64,000 nt of DNA from Solicoccozyma terricola (lineage: Eukaryota; Basidiomycota; Tremellomycetes; Filobasidiales; Piskurozymaceae). The stretch is taken from the NCBI GenBank assembly GCA_001600875.1, contig BCLD01000017.1, forward strand, positions 339,353-403,352, read 5' to 3'. Below are positions 43,152-56,118 of the stretch, piece by piece (within the stretch, counting starts at the first letter, position 1; each line of letters begins with the position of its first letter). The translations under genes were made by a program, and so were the position numbers. Under the pieces are notes generated by a model, which did not search any database, was not told where the DNA came from, and saw only the letters and a list, made by a program, of their open reading frames with translations.

Positions 43152-45258
43152 GGCTTTGGTGGATTTCATTTCCCACGTGATGTGATATCGACCCGCAAGG
43201 ATGACGACGATGGGTTAGTCACCGAATCTCATCTTTTGTGATATTTGGTCAGGTCGCTCTCGCTACATAAACGAGGGAGTGGCACGACCTTTTTTTATTG
43301 TAGTCACCTCCTGCAGCGTGGACAGTAACCACCTAATTGAGAGATCGCGCCGGGCAATCTTCCAGAAAAGGCAGTCTTGAGGCAACTGTTTTCATCAGAC
43401 GTGAGAAAGTCCGTTGCGTTTGACCTGTCGCTGAGTGTCGAGCCAGTAGGCTCCTTATATTAGCTTCGTTATCGAACTAGAGAGACCCGGAGATACTATA
43501 CATCCAGGCAACAGGCGACTCCTAAAGGCAGGGATTCGAAGCCAAGCAACCTGAATGCTAAACCAAACGTCATGGAACGTCCTGGGTCGAAAGATCATCG
43601 CCAAGTAATCTACCTGCACTCTGCAGAGAGCACTGGATTTGGAAAACGAAGGAATTTCACTTTACAAGGTGTTGAGAAATGCTTTTATTAGTCTTGGGAT
43701 CTTCCATCTCACATCAGTGACTGAGTTTCGATTGACAACCACAGAAAATATCAAGCCCAAGTCGGTGAGATCCGCGTTGGCCACGCTTGGAGGGAGGCGT
43801 GAGCGCCAATCTCCATCCCAGGAAGCACAAACTCACTGCTCCGAGAGGGGCATCAGACTAAACAAACCAACGCGAGCCCAATCTGCGGCGTAGTTCACAT
43901 CCCAGGACAGGACCAGTCGGCGACGTTATGGACGACCGGAGAGAGTGCGGTTAGCAGTGGCGGTAGGGAAAGTTGCCATCAAATGTACGCCATTCACTTT
44001 TAGAACTATTTAGCACTGCTGGCCCATCTACCTATGACACCTCTCCTCTCTCAGCTGAGGGACCAGGACGAGCAAGCCTGTTCCTTAGAGGGGAGGAAAC
44101 GACATCGCAACCTGCCGCTGCAAACCAATTTTTCGTTGGTGTCGTCGCACTCGGATGCAACGTATCTGGGGGTCGTTGTCTGGCAACTTGAGGTGCCAAG
44201 TCTGCCGTATAGGAACCACAGAAGTACCTCACAGGCAGTAATGCTTTCAACGCACCTGCTTTGGCAAAATGTACACATGAGGCACGAGGATTGGACCATG
44301 GGTACCGAGTGCTCTGTTAGTAAGTCTTGCGAACTGAGAGCGCAAGTTTGAACTGCAGCAATCTGATCAGCCACAGATAGGTACATGCTAAATGATTGGA
44401 CTAGCAAGTATGGTAGCCGAAATATGTGACACCAGAGACCAAACTTCCGAGGACCGAGATGAAACAGAATATTGCCTTGAGTCGTATCTCAGCGTGGGAC
44501 CCATTCTCGATTTGCCTCGCCGGAGCAGATCACCCAACCAGCTGTAAGGCAAGCTCAAAGCTGCAGGGGTAGGAAGAATGGACTGTTCCATTTGCATACT
44601 GTTTCCTGCTGCAACCGGACACGCAGGGCACCTTGGTCGTCGCCGCACGACATGTGGTGAGAGGGAGGACCTTACTGGCCGAGTTGTTGTTCCATGTTCC
44701 GCGTCATTTCGGATTCTTGGGCGCGGAACTGTCTCAACTGTTCAACTGTTCAACCGTCAACCGTCAGCCGTCAACCGTCAACCACTACCCAGACCATCAT
44801 CATCAACCAGCGGGACTTGCACTCCCCACGAGGTCACACCGAGTGCCCTCCACTGTCGTCGGTCCAGCTCAGCATCGGTAACGCAGGACATCAACGTCCC
44901 TGCGAGGAACGGCATCAGCAAGCGGCTGTTCACTAACAAAGGCTACGGTGAGCCCTGCCAGTCAGCCGATCACGGCCGCTCGCGAGGTCCCCATCATTCA
45001 CTAGCACAGTCCTCAGTATTGGCCAAACCTACCCGTCGACCTATACTGTTATCCTGCCACCGGGGTGGCAGAGTTTGGGTCTGAATCTGAAGCTGCACCT
45101 AGGATCAATTGCTTCCTAACACCGATTCCATCACCCTTCGAGCCAGATCTCCCAAAGAAATCGATGGCATAGATGGCAGACGAGCTACAGGAGGACGAAA
45201 CACACCACTACCATACATCCGTCCGGCCATCGACGTCCAGCATCAGCTCTAGTCGCGA
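43152..45258. other. Gene-poor stretch downstream of tRNA-Glu
   Basis: I see no supportable protein gene in these 2.1 kb. A short tandem array of CAACCGT/CAACTGT units lies at about 44727-44782. The open frames are short and family-less. The last few hundred bases are probably the promoter of the CUE-domain gene. Confidence 0.5.
44727..44782 (+). repeat. Short CAACYGT tandem array
   Basis: Several 7-10-bp units (TCAACTGT, TCAACCG, TCAGCCG) follow one another. The array is degenerate and lies in non-coding sequence. Confidence 0.7.
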
Positions 45259-48200
45259 ATGATGGCATCTCCTGATCAATCAGATCTCGGAGGTCGCGCA
45301 TCTCATAGTCAACCACGTTATGCTGCACCTCATCTTGGTTAGTCGGAGGGTCACCGGAAAAAACCATATTCACTCAGCTGACCACCTGCTATCATAGAAC
45401 CTCTCACTATACCCCACATACCTGACGCCATAGTCAGGTCACCTAATCGAGACACAGCGCTTTCCCTCTCCCTTCCCCTAGATTATTACTTCGCGTCACC
45501 TAGCTCAGGCGGACCAGTATCTTCGTCCATGTCTGGCTCCAACTCGGCTTCCTTCTCCGGAGCCTCCGACTACTCTCAGTCTGGCGGTGTGAGCCGCAGC
45601 AATACTCAAGACTTGAGTCCGACTTATGGTATCGGTGGAGCGGTCGAAGAGGAAATTCGAGCTCTAGAGAAGCATCTTCAAGCGCAGCAACTCGGAGACG
45701 ACAATCTACGTCGACAACAAGAGACGTGGCTCAATGACGATGAACCTCTCGTAATTCCCCCCATATCATTCCCGCGAGGCGACGGACCGACGGACTCTCA
45801 CATGAAGCAGCCAGATTCCATTAACAATTCATTGTCATCCTCGCCGGCCTCGGAGTACTCATCGCATTTCTCTTCGGCCATACCATCGTCAGACATGCAC
45901 ATCGTCGAACCTCATGAGCTATCCGACGCTGGCTTCACGCCAGGTCACGCTCGACGACCCAGTCAGAGCCATCAAGCGGTGAATCACCGTCGCATTCACG
46001 TCCTCGATGTGTCATCTTCAGAGTCATCGCTCGATCTGTCTCTGCACGCAGATTCTCTCCGCGAAACCAACTTGAAGTCATCCTCAAAAGAGGGTTCACA
46101 ACATCCGACCAAATCTATTGATGGGTGTAACTCAGATAAGGATATTACTGGGCGTCAAGCAATCGCCAGTAGCAACAGAGAGTCCGCTGCCAGCAGTGTA
46201 GGATCCGGTATTACAGCTCGACCCCCATCTTCCTCAGTCAGCACTGAACCTGACCTTTTCGGTACGCTGGCGGGTCCCACCAAACGAAGCAAGGTCCCTG
46301 GTAGTGGTACACACACCCGACTCGCCTTCGTAGCACCATCGGATCTGTCGTCCAGAAGCCTCGAGGACTTGAAACGCCAGTTAAGTGCCACTGACGCGGA
46401 AAGTGGTCGTTCGCAGTCAGCGGGAGGACTCAGCCCGCAAGGAAGCAAGCCACATGACGGCAACAGCAGTGCTCCCGCATACAGAACGACCTTCCGACTA
46501 AGTCACATACCCAGTGACAGAGGGAAGCATTATAGTGATCTCAGCGTCGCCGAGCACGGAGATTTCAATTCGTTGAAAGCCGTCTTTCCAATCGACACTC
46601 CGACTATTGGCAATGGCGTATTTCAACCGCAGCGAACACCAGGAAGATCGCCGTCAATGGCACCCATCACCACTCCACGCCAGAGTGACGTAGAACGCAT
46701 GGAAGTGACGCCAAGAGGACCTGGACCTGGGGATAAACAGGTTGCAGGCTATCGATCGACGCTATCTCCCACAACGACGACCCGTGTCATCCTACGTGAC
46801 TCCGTGATAAGCGAGAGCTGCGAAGAAGGTAGCCCACTTGTGGGTCTTGGATTCGGTGATTCAGTTGACAGGCAAGGTCGCGGCCTTTCTCCGGACCCAC
46901 CTCCACGCAGTAGCCTACGCGGATCCAGTATCGCTCTGGACAAGGTGGCGGGCTACCCCTCGTCTTCTGATAATGATGCAACATCGTCTCACTCCACTAT
47001 ATCGCTGGAGGGGGTCCCGGATACGTCGAGTGCTTCGTTCGCAAGCAGTCCCGGTCGCGGTCTCAGTCGCACTTCCAGTCGCAGTGACTCGTCGCATCCC
47101 GGTATGCCGGAGCCAGCGCCGACCACAACGATCCCGCCGGCTCGTGGATCCTCGATTTTGGCAAGCCGAGCTGTGGCTATGTCTCCGTCATATGCCAGCT
47201 TGGCCAATATTATGCCTTCGGATTACTCTACCTCCAGTTTGCCTAGTCGACCATCTGGGGCAGCCATACCGACGCAACGTGAATCAACCTTCAGTCCCGC
47301 CTTGGAAAATATTCACATGTCCAAAACATCATCTCCGGGCGTTCACCGTCTGTCCTTGAGTAGTATACGTCGGCCAGCTTCCCTCCTATCTTTGCGTTCA
47401 TCATCGAATTCTGTTCTCAGACCCTCGCACAAGAACGGCTTCTCCTCGGCTCAAGCAAGGCCCTGGCCTGCAGCGATGGTACTTGGTCACGTCAAAGGCA
47501 TGAAAAACCCTGGGGATAGAGCGCGAGAATACGCCAAAGCGACCAACTCCTTGTTGTCCACGGATAGTGGTATGGTGGAATGGTATACGTTCATCAAAGC
47601 CAAGTGTGAGTTTACAATCCCCGGTCATGGTGTTCCCTTGAGTACTGACGAAGGCGCTGATTTACAACAGCACAACAACCCGAACACGCCGGTCGTGCTA
47701 GAGCACGATCTAGAATGACGCCTGTCAATCTGCTCGGTGTCGGCCCATCACCTACTGGCCCACATGCACGCGAGGTTTCCGCTCAATCTCTTCAGTCTGA
47801 TGCATCATTTCCCATGCGAATGGATGCGACCATGGCTACCGAGATCGATCACAGGGAGATCGACCCACTCAACCCGCCTGACGCTTTGCCACCGCTCCCA
47901 TATCCCCAGCTTCAACTAGTAGCGTCTTCCGGCATGAAGGCGTCAGCATCCTCACAGAGCGTCAAGTCACTAGGTAGCGCATTTGGGGGTAGTCTGTTTG
48001 CCGCCCTTGGCCGCAGAGGCAGCGGAAAGAAAGAAAGGCAGGATACGTCGCCAAGACGGATAGGGTTTCCGATATCGCAACCAGGAGCCGCGCCCTCTTC
48101 AGCGATGAAGAGGAGCCTCGACCTCGGCCAAGTCAGGCAGACAAGCGTGCCTCCCCCGACAGGCCCTAGAAGTCGCCAAGGCGCATCATTTGGAATTGTT

Positions 48201-48553
48201 GGTCGCTCTTCTGAATCATCCTATAATATCCGGGCTTCTCTGGATGGGCGGCTGCCAACTCAGAGCACATCCACGTCCGAAGGCCTGCGCAAACAATCTG
48301 CTCCAGCATTGTCTCATAGTCCCCGCAGTCGGGGCATGCGAGACGAAGACCTCCGGCACATGCAAGAGGTCCTTCCAAACGCCAATCCGAATCTATTGCA
48401 ACATTACCTTCAAGGCCACGGTGGCCAGATGGAAGCCATCGGGTGAATTCCAACGGCGGCGCTTCCTTTGATTCCTCTACTTACCCCGTTCCATTTTGCA
48501 GGGCTTACCTGGAGGACGAGAGAGCGAATCGCTTATCACTTGGACACCGCTGA
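45259..48553 (+). CDS. Large disordered protein with C-terminal CUE domain
   Basis: Four exons (45259-45337, 45398-47605, 47671-48442, 48502-48553) give 1036 residues. Most of the protein is Ser/Pro/Gly-rich and without predicted structure. A short ordered block occurs around MVLGHVKGMKNPGDRAREYA and GMVEWYTFIKAK. The C terminus carries a CUE-like ubiquitin-binding domain: EDLRHMQEVLPNANPNLLQH, YLQGHGGQMEAIGAYLEDER, with the conserved Pro and di-Leu positions. I infer an adaptor role linked to ubiquitin, but the partner is unknown. Earlier in-frame sequence before 45259 is closed by a stop, and ATG 45262 is an equally good start. It is convergent with SF3B1, 118 bp apart. Confidence 0.85.
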
Positions 48554-48671
48554 TGTATCGTCGAAGAGGGACCATTTCATGATTGACGTTTGAACGACAT
48601 ATGATCAATTGTACATACAAGGGAATGTCGTAATGACAATACGTGTAACGTTAAAATTTGGCCCTGCATTC

Positions 48672-51600
48672 TCATACCCACATGTAGAGCGCATGTCGCT
48701 CGTACATGTTGTGCTCATCGCTGAGTTCCGCCAGATTGGGGTAGAATGGGACCATCGCATCCGCTGCGCCAAGGTAGAGCGAGTCTGCAGGACATTACGG
48801 AAGTCAGAATTTGGCAAAACTTGCAGAAATGAACAGCAGCAACTCACTGTAAATTCTCCAATAGACTTCCCTGACTTTCCTCGAGGGATGGAATAATCCT
48901 TGCAGCACGTAGCTCATAAGTACACCAGGTCCTAATCCAATGCGCATAGCCTCGATCGCCTCCATCACACCGCCGATAACATGTGGACTAGTCTCAAATA
49001 TATTCGGCCAGATCAAGTTCAGAAGATGGGTGAGAGCTTCCTCATGACCGAGACCAGCGACACCGATAGTGAGATGCTTGACGATCGCAGCAGCAGTTTG
49101 TCGGTGAACGTGATCTCGGTCGGTCAACGCGTCTTCCAACAAGCCGACGACAGAATGAATGTAATCCTTGGACATCTCCCCCACATATTCGAAAACGAAC
49201 GAGAGCGCTTTGAGGCAACCGTTACGGACGTTGAGCTCTGGCGTGCGGTACTCATTGAGGATGGCCGGAATGCAGGTGAACGGACCACAGGTCTCAGCGA
49301 CGATAGCTGCGAAAATGAGAATTAGCTCAATCTTGTGGTGACGCAGGTTCCAATGCTCGACTCACCGATGGCTACCGTACTACACACACGACTCTGACGC
49401 TCTTGGACTTTCAGATTAGTGAGCAGGACGCTGAGCACGTCCTGAGGCCCGATAGCTTTGGCAATGTATCCAAAAGAATTGACGGCCGCACGACGAATCG
49501 CCTTCTTATGAGCTTTGAGTAGGTCGAGCAACTCGAAACAGATTCGCATCCACTCCTTTGCAGGCACGAATTCAGCTCCTCGATCAGCTGATGGAGTCGG
49601 CCAGATGGGTCAATAGTGTGACGGGGAGACGGAAATGACAAGAGCCAACTACTTACCAATACGACCGATCAAATTGATGGTTGCTTCCTGCACCTTCTCA
49701 TGTCTGTTTCTCAAGATAGGAGTCATACGCGGAACTGCAAACGAGTGAACAAGTTAGTGACAGAAATTTGGGATTCAGTTGAAAGCTTCGCTCACGGAGA
49801 TCCTTGACTGGAGGATTCATCTGAGTCATACCGACGACGTTGGCAATCGCACCTTCGGCCGCGATGATACTGATTAAGTGGAAGGGTCGACGAAATTAGC
49901 CATCGGACCCGCGAACGTAGTATTAGACATGTCCAGCTCACCTTCCCAGAGTCTCAGGGTACTCTTCGCCAAGATGTTCAAACAATACCACACCCAACTT
50001 GCTTAACAACGCATCTTCGCCGCAATTCTTGATCACGACCGCCAATTTGGCGGCGAGATCGGCAGCCTGCATGCGGACTTTGGCGCTTTTGTTAGTGAAT
50101 CGCCACAAGATCGTGGAAACAATTTGCGTAAGATATGGCTTGGCTCGAATGCCTGTTCAAACGTAATTTAATGTTAGCTCCACGGATATGAAGTCACATT
50201 TATATCTTACTCACCCAGAGCATTCACTACGGTGCCAAAACCATCCAACATGACATTGTCCTCCAAAGTTTGCTCAGAGAATGCGTAGATGATACCGTCG
50301 ATAAGTTGAACTTCCAAACGATCGTCAATGTCGGCCGCACCGCTGTTAGCTATGACTTTTGTGATGGTCTCCATTACCATTTTACGGAATGGTTCGCTGT
50401 CATCCTTGAGGTCGTTGACGACGCGACCCACAATGTCGGCAACACCTGCCTTGTTGGCGAGTTCGACGGTGGTCTCAACGAGCTGCTTATAATTCCGTCG
50501 ATCCAAAGCCATACGCCGCACCCAGAACGCTTTGAAAAACTCTGGCAGAATCTCGGTTCGAACGTATGTCGGTGTGACTCCCTCCGTTGCAGCACACTGT
50601 TTGATGACTACCAGCACATACTTCTTCATCTCCTCGTCAGTCGTTTGGAATTCTCGAATGAGAATCGGAACACATTCCTGGACGTAGTAGCTGGCGTATT
50701 CTGGGTCCATGAGCGGGATGATGAATCCAATGGCTTTAAGGAAAGCCGCCAGCGTTTTCCCTCGGTGCACACGACCACCCAGCCACAACGGCTTGAGTAC
50801 ATTGTCGAAGGACTCGATACCGTATGGCGCTGCGGCCTCTGCCAAAGCCGCCAGCGCCAGCGCAGTCATGGTCCGGACCTTTTGCTGCTCGTCCTCGAGA
50901 CCATGTGCAATAGCTTCGACTAAATTGCGAAGATGTGGCAAGACGGCGCAGCCCATCATGATTGCAATCTGTTGAACGATACGGATACCGGTGTGTCGTG
51001 CTTGCCACGACTTTTTAGAGCGACAGACGGCTTTGAGGAAAGGGAGAAGGGAGGGGATGCCAAGGGCACTAGCGACAACGGCGAATGCTCGAGAGGTTGT
51101 GTTCCTGACGTACTCATCTACGTGATCAATGTCCGGACGCATCGTGGAGATCATGTGAGCGAGACCACTAGCTTTGGCGAGATTGCTGATGATCTCTCGT
51201 CCTTCGACACGCGCGTAGTAATCCTCGTCGATGAGTAACGGTTCGATGACAACGAGGATCTTGTGGACGTATGGTCGGACGAGGTCGTCAAGCTTGTATA
51301 GCACTCGATCGATGACCTTGACAAGCAGATGTCGTTCCTGGTCCTCGAGTGTGCGTTCCATGAGCAGGGGCAGAATTTTATCGAAGAGAGGTCCAGCGCC
51401 GAGTTCTCGCGCTTTATCGGTGATGGTTCGAAGGGCGACTTTGCGACTAGCTGGCGTACCATTCTTGATCTTGAGCAGCAATCGCATGATCTTTTTCTCC
51501 TTGAGCTCCTCGACTGAGAGACCGACGTCCGATGCCTCACCTGCACCTTCACCAAGGATCTTGGCAAAATAGGTTGCGTCTTCCGGCTTGAAGAATGCGA

Positions 51601-52543
51601 GCGCACCGACTCCCTCAATCTCGGTGGGTTCCGAGTGTGATAAACCACCGGCAGCTTGCACTGCCGCATGCGCGGCCCCTTCGTCCTGCATCATGAAACC
51701 GCTAAAGTCGCTGCTCGTCGCTGCTACCATCTTGCGAGCTGGCCGAACGGGGTTGTAATCGTCCGGTGGAGAGACGACGACGTATCCGTCGCTGGGCAGC
51801 AACACATCAAGCTCCTCATCCGTGATCCATCGGGTACGAGGATCTTCTACCATGCCATAGCCGTTGACGCCAGATGATGGGAAACCTGGGCTTGGAGTCT
51901 GTAGGTAAAAGGAGCTTGCTTCAGATGTCTCGGAACCGGCGGTGCTGCTGGGAGCGGCAGGGGTTTGGTCCCAACGAGACCGTTTTTTGGTAGATGGGGT
52001 GGCTTCCACGCTACCGTCAGCGGTCTGGTCCCACCGGGAACGACGTTTCTTGGGCTGCGCGTCCTTGAGAGCTTGCTCTGACCACTCGCCGGTTGATTTG
52101 GTATCCCCATCGGTGACTGAACGTCCGTCGTGGTCCTCGAGTTTGCGCTTCTCTCCCGTCCGTGGTGGTGTTAGGTCACCAGTTAACTCTGCGGACCCTC
52201 TCGGTGGCGTCTTGTCCATGTCGACGTCGACATTCTCCTTGCCCTCCTTCTCCTTGTCCCTATCCTCTTTGAATTTTCTTACTCGCTCCTCCTCCTTTTC
52301 GAGATTCTGCCGTCTCATGCGCTCAGCATAGGTCTCCTCTTCACCTGCTAACGCATCCTCGCGGTCGAATCGACGCAAATGGTACTCGCTTTGCCGTGCA
52401 GCGATCTGCTTGGATTTGGCGACCTCACTGAACGCATCGTCGACGTTTTCCGCGTCTGCGAGCTCGGCAAACTCGTCAAGGATCTCCTGGGGAGCGGTGT
52501 AGGTCTGCAGCTGGCGACGTGGGGCCACATCGTCGTCTGACAT
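48672..52543 (-). CDS. HSH155: Splicing factor 3B subunit 1 (Hsh155)
   Basis: Seven exons on the minus strand (50215-52543, 49942-50152, 49796-49869, 49657-49734, 49366-49587, 48848-49306, 48672-48784) give 1161 residues. The N-terminal 330 residues are charged and disordered, with two SRWDQT repeats, the Trp-containing ligand motifs that bind U2AF-homology domains (human SF3B1 has more). The rest is the HEAT-repeat superhelix, nearly invariant in eukaryotes: [60 protein letters not shown] and [22 protein letters not shown]3B1 is the largest SF3b subunit and clamps the branch-point duplex in the U2 snRNP. The first exon carries two thirds of the protein, in contrast with the fragmented 3' part. 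Confidence 0.97.
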
Positions 52544-52853
52544 GATGGAGGTGATGGTGATAATGTGAAAGTAGTGGTAGCCACTGCCTGGTCTTGGTCA
52601 ACGTCGGAGCCGAGGTAGCAAATTCTCACGGTGGGAAACAGGCACCACGTCATTATTCAATTTCCTCAATATCGCCACTATCAAACAAACATTGTCCCCC
52701 GCAATACACGTCATGCCACCAATTCGCCACCAAAGATCTGCGGCGTATGTAGCCCGGATGACGTAGAGATTAGATCTGTTGCTGCTCAAAGACCCCCCGT
52801 ACAGACAACAACAGGCCACCACCCATCGACCTCACCTTCACGCCGTCCTCATC
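52544..52853. promoter_or_regulatory. Divergent promoter region HSH155 / J-protein
   Basis: A 310-bp spacer between two divergent start codons. I see no repeat or obvious conserved element. Confidence 0.6.
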
Positions 52854-54103
52854 ATGTCATTCCCTCAGGTAGGGTCCTACCACGTCCAATCGTTTTGACT
52901 CTTCCCATCCATATCTAACCACCGTCTCCCCCGTTCCATTCCACCGCCCTACCAGTACTACCGTCTCCTTAACGTCCAGAGCAGCGCCACGTCTGACCAG
53001 ATCAGGCAGGCCTACAAGAAGGAGAGTGAGTGGTTGATGCAGCAGTGATGTCTTTGTTACCTCCCGCAGTCCTTTAAACTTTCGCTCATCCTTTTACGAC
53101 TGCTGCATATCCCATCCCACCCCACTCCCACCCGAACCACCGCCCTCGCCAGGTCTCAAAACCCACCCTGACAGGCTACCCACAACAGCCACGCTTAAGG
53201 AGAGGAAACAAGCCACCGAGCGATTTCAAGCTGTGAATTGGCTTCAATTACATCACTTGGCTCCTTTCTTATCACACTGACTTTTTCATACTTTCATCAC
53301 CTTATTTTCCACTAGGTTGCAGACGCCTATTACGTCCTTTCTGACACCACTCGTAGGCGGGAATATGATGATCTCCTCCGCTCACGCATGCCGTCCAGTT
53401 CAGGCAACACAAGTACGGGTGGCTCGAGTACAGGTGGTTTCAACGGTGGATTCCCAGGCTCTTATGCCGAAGACTTTGACGAGTTCGATACGGCAAGTCA
53501 GGAACAAGCGTCTGGTAACTTTTTCAACAATTTCGGTGACTTTTTCAAGAAAGCAGGCGGTAGTAGTACTTCAGCGGAAGGCATGGGGGAAAGGCCGGAT
53601 GCCAACAATGTATTCGGAGATGTCTTTGAGGAGATGTGAGTGAGATCAGGAAAGGCCACGACACGGCATTGGGCAACATAGGCCCATCTGATCCCTGCTT
53701 CTCATATAAACTACAGGCTGGCTCCAGAAGTAGCCCACTACAGACCCTTCTGGGCATATACAGCCGGTGCGGCGGGTGCAGTCCTCGGATATGTCGTTGG
53801 CAATATACCAGGTCTTCTTGCTGGAGGTGAGGACCGGCAGGCTGTGACAGCTGCTATTTACACTATACTGAACCGCAACCTTCACCATCTTCTTTTTCTT
53901 CCTAGCTGTTGCCGGCAACCGCCTAGGTTCCATTCGAGATGCCAAGGGAAAGAGCGTGGCTGCTGTGTTTGCAGGCCTAGGAGGAAGCCAAAAGGCCGAG
54001 GTGAGTTCTGTGGGTCAGGACGTTTGGACGCATATGAGTTCATCGACGTTTTCACCTACAGATCCTTCGTGCACTGGCATTCAAGGTTCTTGGATCAATG
54101 TGA
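52854..54103 (+). CDS. J-domain (DnaJ/Hsp40) protein
   Basis: Seven exons (52854-52868, 52956-53025, 53153-53232, 53316-53635, 53717-53826, 53906-54000, 54062-54103) give 243 residues. The J domain is at the very N terminus: YYRLLNVQSSATSDQIRQAY, the diagnostic HPD in LKTHPDRL, and FQAVADAYYVLSDTTRRREY. A Ser/Gly linker with acidic and Phe residues follows. The C-terminal part has a small hydrophobic glycine-rich segment (AGAAGAVLGYVVGNIPGLLA) and NRLGSIRDAKGKSVAAVF. It lacks the zinc finger of type I J-proteins, so it is a specialised class B/C co-chaperone of an Hsp70. The glycine-rich segment may touch a membrane. Exon 1 is 15 nt. Confidence 0.92.
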
Positions 54104-54668
54104 TTCTGGCGGTATGGTTTGCCACAAGCAACACGTGGAACCACCCATGCTCATGTTCTCGTCCTCACCTTCGGCTTGATGCAACGTAGAACGTAGAAGG
54201 TTAAGACTACAGACGACAAGCACATACACGCGCTTCAGAACAATCCATCCCATGACCTCGTGCCTGCTTTCCCCCTTGTACTGTGCTAGAATGATGATGC
54301 ACCTTTGGTCCCTGACAGTAGGATATCATGGTCTCGGGTGCAGCAGGGACCATGTCACCATTTATAAGCGCAACCCTGTTGACCAATTACAAGCGCACGA
54401 GGAATACTCGAAACTTGAGAAAAGGTGCTCTTGCCTGGTATATCCACCCCTTTCCCTTCAATTTCTACCGTTGACTTTACGTCCTTACTACTGCTCTGCC
54501 CTGTACGTATCTCGCGCGGATAGTATGCGGCTGCTCGTTCTCTTTTCAACAAGCCCAACTTGCCTGTGCACCGGAGCTGACTTTTGCTTTCCATTGGTGC
54601 CTCTGGTCAGGTTCTGACATCGGGACGAGCGAGGAACGATTATCATAACAGGAGTCACAGCCTCCATA
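54104..54668. other. Spacer upstream of STM1-like gene
   Basis: I see no gene. This 565-bp stretch holds the J-protein 3' flank and the STM1-like promoter. Confidence 0.55.
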
Positions 54669-56118
54669 ATGTCTGTGATATCAAGAAATCCGTTCGACTT
54701 GCTTGGTGGTCAGTCTCAGAGGACTAGGAGACGAATCTTGAATCCGCCAGACTGAAATTCACTTGTCCCATTTACTTGCGCGCTCCAACAGATGACGGCT
54801 CGGAGCCCGTTGTTACCTCGCAGCCGAAGCCAACCACTCAAGCCAAGCCAGCTGCCGCTGCCGCCGCTGCACCAAGGGAGGTTCCAGGATCAAAACCACC
54901 CCGTGGTCGTGGTGGTGATGCCACCGCCGCTCGTGGAGCTCGAGGTGGTCAATATTACGCTCGAGGCGGACCTCGCAATGTCATCAAGACTGAAGGCCAA
55001 GCTGCTGAGGTTATCGCTGTCGAGCCAGAGGCTGGTTTCGAGGGAGAGAGGCGTGGTCAGTGGAAATGGTTTCGTATTGCACAGGAGCCGGTCACTGAAT
55101 CCCAGAATCGTCCTTGTTTTACAGCCCCATCCCGCGGTCAAGGTGCCCCACGAGGCGAGGGTCGTGGACGAGGACGGGCTACCAGGGCTCGAGGTGGTCG
55201 TGGTGGTGCCGCTGGTGGCGAGGGTCGCAAGGACGGCGCTTACACCGGCGGTGAGCGAAGGCATGACGGCAGGAAGAGCGCTCACGCTCTTCCGGACACC
55301 GAGAAGAGAGTCGCCAGCGGTTGGGGTGCCGAGGAGGGAACCGCCGAGTTGGTCGGTGAGTGCCCACCGGCGCCTTCTCTTCCATGGTTTGTTGATCACT
55401 CTCCTTTCATCACAGCTGAAGTCGAGGGTGCCAATGACGCCTCTGAGGAGTCCGCCACTCCCCAGACCCCAGCCGCAGAAGGTTCTGTGAGTGAAAGCGG
55501 ATCCATGTTCGCGTCGTTATCAATGCTGATCGACAGCCTTGTTCGACAGGCTGAGGAGGTAAAGCCTGCCGCCGAGGAAGCCGTGACTGGCCAACACAAA
55601 ACCGAGGAAGAGGAGGAGGACAACACCAAATCTTACGAGGAATACCTTGCTGAGCGGGCACAAGCCGCCTTGAACCTCAACATCGGCAAGCTCGAGGGCA
55701 GGAAGGTCGAGGGAACCAGCGAGATTGTTGGAGCCGCTCTCCAGAAGCCGGAGGAGGAGGAGTGGTACCAAGGTGCCAACAAGGTGAGAAGTCGTGCCTT
55801 GATGCTCACGGAAACCCATCCAAAGTTGACTCACCCTTTCTGTCGTAGGACAAGACCAAGGCCACCGAGAAGGCTAAAGCTACCAAGAAGGAGAAGGTCT
55901 TCATCGAGTTTGAGGCTCGCTTCCCACCACCAGCGGGCACTGAGCGACGTGGTGGACGTGGCGGTGCTGCCCGAGGCGGTGATCGTGGACGAGGTGCCCC
56001 AAGGAACACTGGCGACCGACCCGCCCGAGGTGGTCCCCGTGGTGGACGAGGTGGTGCCCGAGCTGCCCCAGCTGTCGCTGTGAACGACGAGTCTGCCTTC
56101 CCGGCCCTCGGCGCCTAA
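54669..56118 (+). CDS. STM1: STM1-like (HABP4/PAI-RBP1 family) ribosome-associated protein
   Basis: Six exons (54669-54708, 54792-55055, 55125-55355, 55416-55486, 55550-55783, 55849-56118) give 369 residues. The start MSVISRNPFDLLGDDGSEP matches the NPFDLLG start of yeast Stm1 and relatives. RGG/RG-rich blocks surround a conserved core, HDGRKSAHALPDTEKRVASG WG, typical of the HABP4/PAI-RBP1 family. A block KSYEEYLAERAQAALNLNIG and a final NDESAFPALGA close the protein. Stm1-type proteins bind 80S ribosomes, clamp idle ribosomes in starvation and help preserve them. Codon use is biased toward C-ending codons, as in highly expressed fungal genes. All introns sit in phase. Confidence 0.93.

Noticed and set aside
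43530..43560. Second tRNA-like T-arm (GGGATTCGAAGCC)
   Set aside because: The T-stem does not pair on either strand and no acceptor or anticodon arm can be drawn.
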